Shown here in pieces: positions 16,746 through 21,960 of a stretch of 21,960 nucleotides of DNA. The notes under the pieces are model-generated. The model saw only the letters and a list, made by a program, of their open reading frames with translations. It was not told where the DNA came from and searched no databases. The translations under genes were made by a program, and so were the position numbers. Origin of the DNA: CAZILN01 sp964540005 (GTDB taxonomy: Bacteria > Bacteroidota > Bacteroidia > Bacteroidales > SM23-62); NCBI GenBank assembly GCA_964540005.1, contig CAZILN010000006.1:1-21960 (forward strand), in the 5' to 3' direction. Within the stretch, counting starts at the first letter, position 1, and each line of letters opens with the position of its first letter.

Positions 16746-17936
16746 TTACTTTTTCAGTTCTAATGCAGCCAGGATAAACGGTCCCACTCCCTTGGGATCG
16801 TTTTTAACCCGGTCCACACCGATATAATATTCATAACTGCCGTCGCGGTACGGATCACCTCCCAGTCCCGCCCCGCCGCATACCTGAATCATGCCTGGCA
16901 GTCCGTCCTCATCCTCTATAATAAATTCTTCAAGTATTGATTCAAAGGACTCTTCGGCGATACGGTAATACTCCTGCGGCAGGTAGCCGTTTTTAGCCCC
17001 CTTTGCAAATGCATAGCAAAACATGGCAGAACAGGAGGCCTCCAGGTAATTGCCCTCGCTGCCCCCCCTGTCCAGCACCTGGTACCACAGTCCCGTTTCA
17101 GGATCCCTGACATGCCTGATGGCTGCGGCAGTGTTTTCCAGGATCTCCAGGATTTCATCCCTGTCCTGATGCTGCGCGGGAAAATAATCCAGCACATCAA
17201 CCAGCGCCATCATGTACCAGCCCATGGCCCTTCCCCAGAAATGAGGCGAACAGCCGGTTTCCCTGTCTGCCCACTGCTGCTCCCTGCTTTCATCCCATGC
17301 ATGGTACATCAGTCCGGTTAAAGGATCCAGGGTTTTTTCATGGATCAGCATGATCTGAAGGGCTACGGTATCAAACCACTGCGGCTGTTGAAATTCCTTG
17401 GCATACTGGGCCATGAAGGGAGAGGACATGTAGATGCCGTCAAGCCACATCTGATGAGGGTAGACCTTCTTATGCCAGAAGCCTCCGGCAGAAGTGCGAG
17501 GCTGTTCGACAAGCTGTTCAATGAAATTCCCGATAGCAGTCAGGTATTTCCGGTCACCCGTCCTTTTGTAAAGGGTTAAGAGGTTCTTTGCCGGATTGAT
17601 ATGGTCGAGGTTGTAGTCGCTTCTCTTATATTTCAGTACGGAGCCATCCTGCAGAATAAAATAATCGGTAAAATCCTGCATATACTGCGAATAGGAAGGG
17701 TCCCGGGATCCCAGCCTGTCAATTGCCTGTCCGAGCATGGCAATGTCATACTGCCATTTGATCTTGCCGGGATTATTATAAACTGCCAGGCTGTCGAACC
17801 GCTGCATAACGGCATCTGCCATACGGACAGACCATAATGCCGCATCCCGGCCTTCAGACTGGTTTTTATCCTGTTTACAGGCATTCCAGCTTAAGTTAAT
17901 GATAATGAGTACTATTGTCAGCCGGATGTATCTCAC
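16746..17936 (-). CDS. GH105 unsaturated galacturonyl/rhamnogalacturonyl hydrolase
   Basis: GH105 enzymes hydrate and release the 4,5-unsaturated galacturonate left at the non-reducing end by pectate or rhamnogalacturonan lyases, which fits the two PL1 genes downstream. The product is 396 residues, the usual single (alpha/alpha)6-barrel size. The start is GTG at 17936: an in-frame stop lies three codons upstream, and any later ATG would remove the export signal. MRYIRLTIVLIIINLSWNAC could be a lipoprotein signal with Cys20, although tryptophan at the -3 position is unusual. Family motifs seen are DHINPAKNLL (111-120), HQMWLDGIYMSSPF (161-174, with the likely catalytic Asp166) and SPHFWGRAMGWYMMALVD (230-247). 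Asp111 is the likely second acidic residue. It is the first gene of the minus-strand cluster, directly downstream of the candidate regulator site at 17997-18028. GH88 is the related alternative, but the motifs favour GH105. Confidence 0.9.
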   Translation of the reverse strand: MRYIRLTIVLIIINLSWNACKQDKNQSEGRDAALWSVRMADAVMQRFDSLAVYNNPGKIKWQYDIAMLGQAIDRLGSRDPSYSQYMQDFTDYFILQDGSVLKYKRSDYNLDHINPAKNLLTLYKRTGDRKYLTAIGNFIEQLVEQPRTSAGGFWHKKVYPHQMWLDGIYMSSPFMAQYAKEFQQPQWFDTVALQIMLIHEKTLDPLTGLMYHAWDESREQQWADRETGCSPHFWGRAMGWYMMALVDVLDYFPAQHQDRDEILEILENTAAAIRHVRDPETGLWYQVLDRGGSEGNYLEASCSAMFCYAFAKGAKNGYLPQEYYRIAEESFESILEEFIIEDEDGLPGMIQVCGGAGLGGDPYRDGSYEYYIGVDRVKNDPKGVGPFILAALELKK

Positions 17937-17961
17937 CTGGTATTATATTGTTATAAGCTAA

Positions 17962-17969
17962 CAATATTA
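17962..17969 (-). promoter_or_regulatory. Possible -7 box for the GH105 gene
   Basis: On the minus strand this reads TAATATTG, one mismatch from TAnnTTTG, and lies 26 bases above the GTG start. The matching -33 position would fall in the run of Gs at 17988-17996, which has no TTTG. That absence is what one expects of an activator-dependent promoter, but the call is weak. Confidence 0.3.
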
Positions 17970-17987
17970 GTTAATCAATATGCAGAA

Positions 17988-17996
17988 GGGGGGGGG
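17988..17996. repeat. Homopolymeric run of nine guanines
   Basis: Nine consecutive Gs sit between the candidate GH105 -7 box and the nearest copy of the direct repeat. Runs of this length are prone to replication slippage, which here would change the spacing between operator and promoter. It is also a place where assembly or sequencing errors can change the count. Confidence 0.9.
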
Positions 17997-18028
17997 ATAT
18001 GTTCAGATTTATGGGTATATATGTTCAG
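17997..18028. promoter_or_regulatory. Direct repeat with 22-bp period, candidate operator of the hybrid regulator
   Basis: ATATGTTCAG occurs at 17997-18006 and again at 18019-18028, exactly 22 bp apart, or two helical turns. AraC-type DNA-binding domains, which end hybrid regulators of this family, usually bind two direct half-sites about 21-22 bp apart. The site lies in the 170-bp gap between the divergent regulator and GH105 genes, next to the predicted -33 region of the latter. A nine-base inverted copy, CTGAACATA, lies at 18122-18130, at codons 6-8 of the regulator if its first ATG is used. Confidence 0.5.
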
Positions 18029-18106
18029 GGTTGAAAATTAACTGTCCCGGAGCTTGCTGCATGAATGGTTACTTCCCGGGATTTTATTAATTTGCATTAG
18101 TATTCT

Positions 18107-21100
18107 ATGAAAAATTCTAAGCTGAACATAGGGATCCCTTTCCCGGGAATGTGCAGGAGCTGTCTGCTTACATTTGCTCTTACAGTGTGGATGCTTATAT
18201 GCCTCCCTGCAGCCGGGATTGATATCGAACGGTTTGAACACCTGGACAGCCGCGACGGACTTTCGCAGAATGCCGTGAGAAGTATTTATTGTGACCGGTC
18301 GGGCTTCCTCTGGTTCGGCACTTTCAACGGGCTGAACCGTTATGACGGATACAATTTCAAGATTTATAAATCCCAGGCCGGTAAGGAAAATGTTCTCTAC
18401 AATAATAAAATAAATGAGATATGGGAGGACCAGAGGAATTTCTTATGGGTACGGACAGATGACGGATTTTATCATTACCTGGACAGGGCGACCGACAGGT
18501 TTCATACCTTTCCCCGTTTTATGTCCTCGGAAGAAGAAAAGAACAGCGTCATTACCTGCTTTTACCAGGACTCGCATGATGAGATATGGCTTGGCACTAA
18601 TAATACCGGGGTGTATCATCTCAGGTTTGACAGTGTTTCCGGAATATATACTTACCGGCATTATGTATCCCGGGGGGTCAGCAGCATTACTAATAACCGG
18701 ATATCCTGCATACTTTCAGATCCCTCAGGCAGTATCTGGATAGGGACGCAACACGGCCTGAATTATCTGCCCAAAGAGGAGTTAAAGTCAGACGAACCGC
18801 AGTTCCAGCATTTCTTTGTCAACAACGAATTTACAAGCTATGAGATCATCAATGACCTGTTATGGCTCGGTACACAGTCGGGAGAGATTCTAATCCTGGA
18901 TCCCGGAACAAAGGAAATTGTAAGGGAGAGTCCGATTACACCCTCAGAAGAAACCGGAGGAATCAGCATCCTTCATAAAGGACAGTCCGGACATATTGCC
19001 ATTGGCACTGACCGGCAGGGGGTATTAATCATCGGACCGCGGCATGATTCCTTCACCCGGTACGAACTGAACGGGAGTATGGTTAAATCCCTGTTCGAGG
19101 ACTACCTGGGGAATTTCTGGATAGTAACAGAAAACTTCGGCATCAATAAGATCGATCCTGTATCCGGAAACAATCATTATTTTAAAATGACCCCGGATGA
19201 AATTGAATCTACTGTGGATGACGAACGCCTGTTCATCTATGAGGACAGTAAGAACAATCTCTGGATAGGGGCACATGGCGGCGGACTGGCCCTTTTCAAC
19301 CGAAAAGAAAACAGTTTTACATTCTACAGGAATGATCCGGGTGATACCAAAACCATCTCATCAAACTTTGTTCACTGTATCACGGAGGATCATTCGGGAT
19401 TGTTGTGGGTAGGGACAGGACAGTTCAACGGAGGGGTGAATAAGGCAGTACCTGTTAACCCGTCTTTTCAGCAGATAATTCCGGCAGCCAGTATTTCGGA
19501 CATTTCAGAAAATGTGGTCAGGTGTGTGTTCGAGGACAGTAAGGGCAGTATCTGGGTTGCTACCAAATCAGGCGACCTTTATATATATTCTGCTGATCTG
19601 GAATTCAAGCTGAAGCTGGAAAATATCCCCTTGGTCGACAGGCGTATGCCCGGACAGAATGTATATTCCATTATGCAGGATGACCGGGGATACCTGTGGC
19701 TGGGGTCAAAAGGGGGAGGCATATATGTAAGCACCCTTCCGCTTTCCGGACTGGAGGGAGGATATGGATCCATCCGTTTTTATTCCTATCAGAATAATCC
19801 TTCCGATGCGAATTCTCTGAGCAATAATAATGTATATTCGATTCACCAGGACCACCACCAGAGGATATGGATAGGCACATACGGGGGCGGACTGAACATG
19901 GTTGAAAACCGTACCCCCACAGTCCTGTCCTGCCGGAGGATAGATATGCAGAACAGCAACCTGGGTTCCGATGATATACGCCAGGTGTATGAAGATTCCG
20001 GCGGCCGCCTGTGGATAGCCAGTACCTTCGGACTGCACCTGCTGGAGGAAGCATCCATGGCCGACTCAGCCATGTTCAGGGTATTCAATTACGATCCCCA
20101 GGATGTAAGCAGCATCAGCTATAACGACGTAATTCACTTATTCGAGGACTCGAGAAAAAACCTGTGGATAGGGACATATGGAGGCGGGGTAAACAGGTTA
20201 ACAGAGCTGGGCGCCGGGGGAGCCGGATTCAGGCAATATGATGAATCCGACGGACTTTCCGATGGAGCCGTATTCGGCATAGTGGAGGATATGGACGGCT
20301 TCCTGTGGTTCAGCACGGAAAACGGGATTTCAAGATTCGATCCTTCTGCCGGCAAGATGGAAAGTTATAATGAAAATGACGGGCTGATATCAAGCAGGTT
20401 TAATGAGAACTGTTGTTTCCGCACCAGCAAAGACCTCCTGATTTTCGGCACCATGAACGGGGTGCTTATGATCAATCCTCAAAAGGTATCCAAACAGAAA
20501 TTCCTGCCGCCCGTGGTGCTGACAAACTTTCAGCTCTCTAACAAGGATGTTGATATCAATGATCCGGAGTCCCCGGTCCGCAGCACCATTGAACAAACCG
20601 GGAAGATCATACTGAAGCATGACCAGTCAAGCTTCAGTATTGAATATGCAGCCCTCAGCTATTATGATCCCGGTAAGAATCAATATGCTTTTCAGCTGGA
20701 AAACTTTGACAGGAACTGGAACTATGTGGGTTCACAGCGTAAAGCCACTTATACCAACCTTCCGCCCGGGGATTATGTTTTCAGGGTAATGGCTTCAGAC
20801 CTGGATGGTAACTGGGAAGGTGCAGGCCGGGAAATGGAGATCATCATTCTGCCCCCCTGGTGGAAAACCACACTGGCCTATATAATATATGTACTCCTGT
20901 CACTCTTCATTCTCGAGATCATTCGCCGGATCGTAACCAGGTATACACGCCTGCGCAATGACCTGCGTGTTGAACGTAAGGTTAACGAGATCAAACTGCA
21001 GTTTTTTACCAACATCTCCCATGAGATACGGACTCCTCTTACACTGATCATGGGTCCGCTTGAAGACATCAGGAAAAACCTGGAGGTGCCCGAGGCGATC

Positions 21101-21960
21101 AGGACCTCGGTTGATATCATGCACCGGAACGGGAAGCGTATGCTGAGGCTTATTAACCAGCTGCTTGATTTCAGAAAGGTGCAGAACAGTAAGATGGATA
21201 TGCAGGTAAGGGAGATAGATCTGCCGGAATTCGTTGACACCATCGCATCAAACTTTGACCACCTGGCCCGGCAGAAAAACATTATGTACCTCCGCTGTAT
21301 CGGGTCCTGTGACCGGAAAGCCTGGTTAGACAAGGATATGATTGACTCTGTCCTGTTTAACATTCTGTCCAATGCGTTCAAGTTCACGCCGCGGGGAAAA
21401 CGGATAGAACTCAGCCTGAAGGTAAATCACCAGGAAGATTGTGTGGATATCTCCGTCAGGGATGAGGGTCCGGGCATACCCGGTCAGAAAAAAGACATCA
21501 TTTTCAACAGGTACACCGAGCTGAACCAGGGCAACAGGTTCTTTACCGGGACAGGCATAGGGCTTGCCCTGTCGAATGAACTGGTTAAAATGCACAGCGG
21601 ACGGATCATTGTTGAGAGCACAGAGGGAAAGGGATCTGTATTCACGGTCCGGCTCCCCCTGGGCAAAACCCATTTCAGGAAGGAAAATTTCGCAGGCAAG
21701 GACTATGTCAGGTCCCCGAACCGGCCACGATCCTATGAAATTCCCGATGAACCTGAGAAAGATATACCCGCCACAGTCCTGCAAAATAAGATCCACACCC
21801 ACACTATCGTCGTAGTAGAAGATAATAAGGAAGTCCTTGAATACATTGCTGACAACCTGGCATTTGAGTATAATGTCATTCCTGCCCTGAACGGGATAGA
21901 AGGATTAAAAGCCATCCATGCCGTTCATCCCGATATAATAATAACCGACATCATGATGCC
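18107..21960 (+). CDS. Hybrid two-component regulator (HTCS) with beta-propeller sensor, 3' end cut by window
   Basis: This is a one-protein signal system: a periplasmic sensor, an inner-membrane histidine kinase, a receiver and (beyond the window) normally an AraC-type DNA-binding domain. The frame is open from ATG 18107 to the last base, 1284 codons. An ATG at 18149 (residue 15) gives a tidier signal peptide and is a good alternative. Order: signal sequence to ~37; about 14-16 propeller repeats of the form LWIGTxxGGLN (~40-790); Y_Y_Y domain (~845-910); transmembrane helix (~921-941); dimerisation/phosphoacceptor NISHEIRTPLTLI with His972; the N box NILSNAFKF; DEGPGIP and GTGIGLALSNELV ATP-lid motifs; and a receiver opening VVVEDNKEV with phosphoacceptor Asp1281 in ITDIMMP. 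It is divergent from the pectin cluster, 170 bases away, the usual place for the cluster's activator. The ligand is probably an oligogalacturonide, by context only. Confidence 0.94.
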   Translation, partial: MKNSKLNIGIPFPGMCRSCLLTFALTVWMLICLPAAGIDIERFEHLDSRDGLSQNAVRSIYCDRSGFLWFGTFNGLNRYDGYNFKIYKSQAGKENVLYNNKINEIWEDQRNFLWVRTDDGFYHYLDRATDRFHTFPRFMSSEEEKNSVITCFYQDSHDEIWLGTNNTGVYHLRFDSVSGIYTYRHYVSRGVSSITNNRISCILSDPSGSIWIGTQHGLNYLPKEELKSDEPQFQHFFVNNEFTSYEIINDLLWLGTQSGEILILDPGTKEIVRESPITPSEETGGISILHKGQSGHIAIGTDRQGVLIIGPRHDSFTRYELNGSMVKSLFEDYLGNFWIVTENFGINKIDPVSGNNHYFKMTPDEIESTVDDERLFIYEDSKNNLWIGAHGGGLALFNRKENSFTFYRNDPGDTKTISSNFVHCITEDHSGLLWVGTGQFNGGVNKAVPVNPSFQQIIPAASISDISENVVRCVFEDSKGSIWVATKSGDLYIYSADLEFKLKLENIPLVDRRMPGQNVYSIMQDDRGYLWLGSKGGGIYVSTLPLSGLEGGYGSIRFYSYQNNPSDANSLSNNNVYSIHQDHHQRIWIGTYGGGLNMVENRTPTVLSCRRIDMQNSNLGSDDIRQVYEDSGGRLWIASTFGLHLLEEASMADSAMFRVFNYDPQDVSSISYNDVIHLFEDSRKNLWIGTYGGGVNRLTELGAGGAGFRQYDESDGLSDGAVFGIVEDMDGFLWFSTENGISRFDPSAGKMESYNENDGLISSRFNENCCFRTSKDLLIFGTMNGVLMINPQKVSKQKFLPPVVLTNFQLSNKDVDINDPESPVRSTIEQTGKIILKHDQSSFSIEYAALSYYDPGKNQYAFQLENFDRNWNYVGSQRKATYTNLPPGDYVFRVMASDLDGNWEGAGREMEIIILPPWWKTTLAYIIYVLLSLFILEIIRRIVTRYTRLRNDLRVERKVNEIKLQFFTNISHEIRTPLTLIMGPLEDIRKNLEVPEAIRTSVDIMHRNGKRMLRLINQLLDFRKVQNSKMDMQVREIDLPEFVDTIASNFDHLARQKNIMYLRCIGSCDRKAWLDKDMIDSVLFNILSNAFKFTPRGKRIELSLKVNHQEDCVDISVRDEGPGIPGQKKDIIFNRYTELNQGNRFFTGTGIGLALSNELVKMHSGRIIVESTEGKGSVFTVRLPLGKTHFRKENFAGKDYVRSPNRPRSYEIPDEPEKDIPATVLQNKIHTHTIVVVEDNKEVLEYIADNLAFEYNVIPALNGIEGLKAIHAVHPDIIITDIMM

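Noticed and set aside
18038..18241. 67-codon open frame on the minus strand across the regulator start
   Set aside because: It overlaps the regulator promoter and signal peptide on the other strand and has no recognisable features.
19250..20200. Recurring DNA similar to CTGGATAGGGACATATGG, looking like a dispersed repeat array
   Set aside because: The copies are in frame and encode the LWIGTxGGG strands of the propeller blades; they are protein repeats and not CRISPR or a mobile repeat.
20878..21387. 169-codon open frame on the minus strand
   Set aside because: It lies opposite the kinase core of the hybrid regulator, and its serine/arginine-rich product is typical of antisense reading.

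Overview
The window looks like a Bacteroidota chromosome segment. It carries adjacent SusC and SusD genes, a hybrid two-component regulator with a beta-propeller sensor, three secreted proteins with C-terminal domains of the type IX secretion (T9SS) sorting kind, and TAnnTTTG-type promoter boxes. I cannot place it at genus level. The T9SS cargo and the moderate GC suggest an environmental or marine-type lineage of the Bacteroidales/Marinilabiliales sort, but that is inference.

Layout. Positions 1-3373 are ordinary accessory or housekeeping sequence. They hold the 3' end of an NhaC-type Na+/H+ antiporter, a convergent fused alpha/beta E1 subunit of a 2-oxoacid (probably branched-chain) dehydrogenase, and a small cysteine-containing single-span membrane protein transcribed divergently from the E1 gene. 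Positions 3422-17936 are one minus-strand polysaccharide utilisation locus (PUL) whose enzymes all point to pectin/homogalacturonan. In transcription order it contains: GH105 unsaturated galacturonyl hydrolase lipoprotein, a T9SS-exported protein made of two copies of an unassigned ~190-residue domain, SusC, SusD, GH28 polygalacturonase lipoprotein, PL1 pectate lyase with a cadherin-like tail, a T9SS-exported beta-helix protein of the DUF4957/DUF5123 type, and a large T9SS-exported PL1 pectate lyase with calcium-binding and fibronectin-like modules. Positions 18107-21960 hold the divergent regulator, cut by the window edge inside its receiver domain.

How it would work. The T9SS-exported lyase would cut polymer outside the cell. 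SusC/SusD would bind and import oligogalacturonides. The GH28 and GH105 lipoproteins and the second PL1 would finish them, and the regulator would sense a breakdown product in the periplasm and activate the locus. No pectin esterase, galacturonate transporter or cytoplasmic galacturonate pathway gene is present, so those must lie elsewhere.

Most interesting points: a 10-bp direct repeat spaced exactly 22 bp, beside a run of nine Gs, in the 170-bp gap between the regulator and the first PUL gene (candidate operator plus possible slippage switch); and the duplicated-domain secreted protein lying where a surface glycan-binding protein might be expected. No RNA genes, CRISPR arrays or insertion sequences were seen. 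No gene-free stretch exceeds 171 bases.
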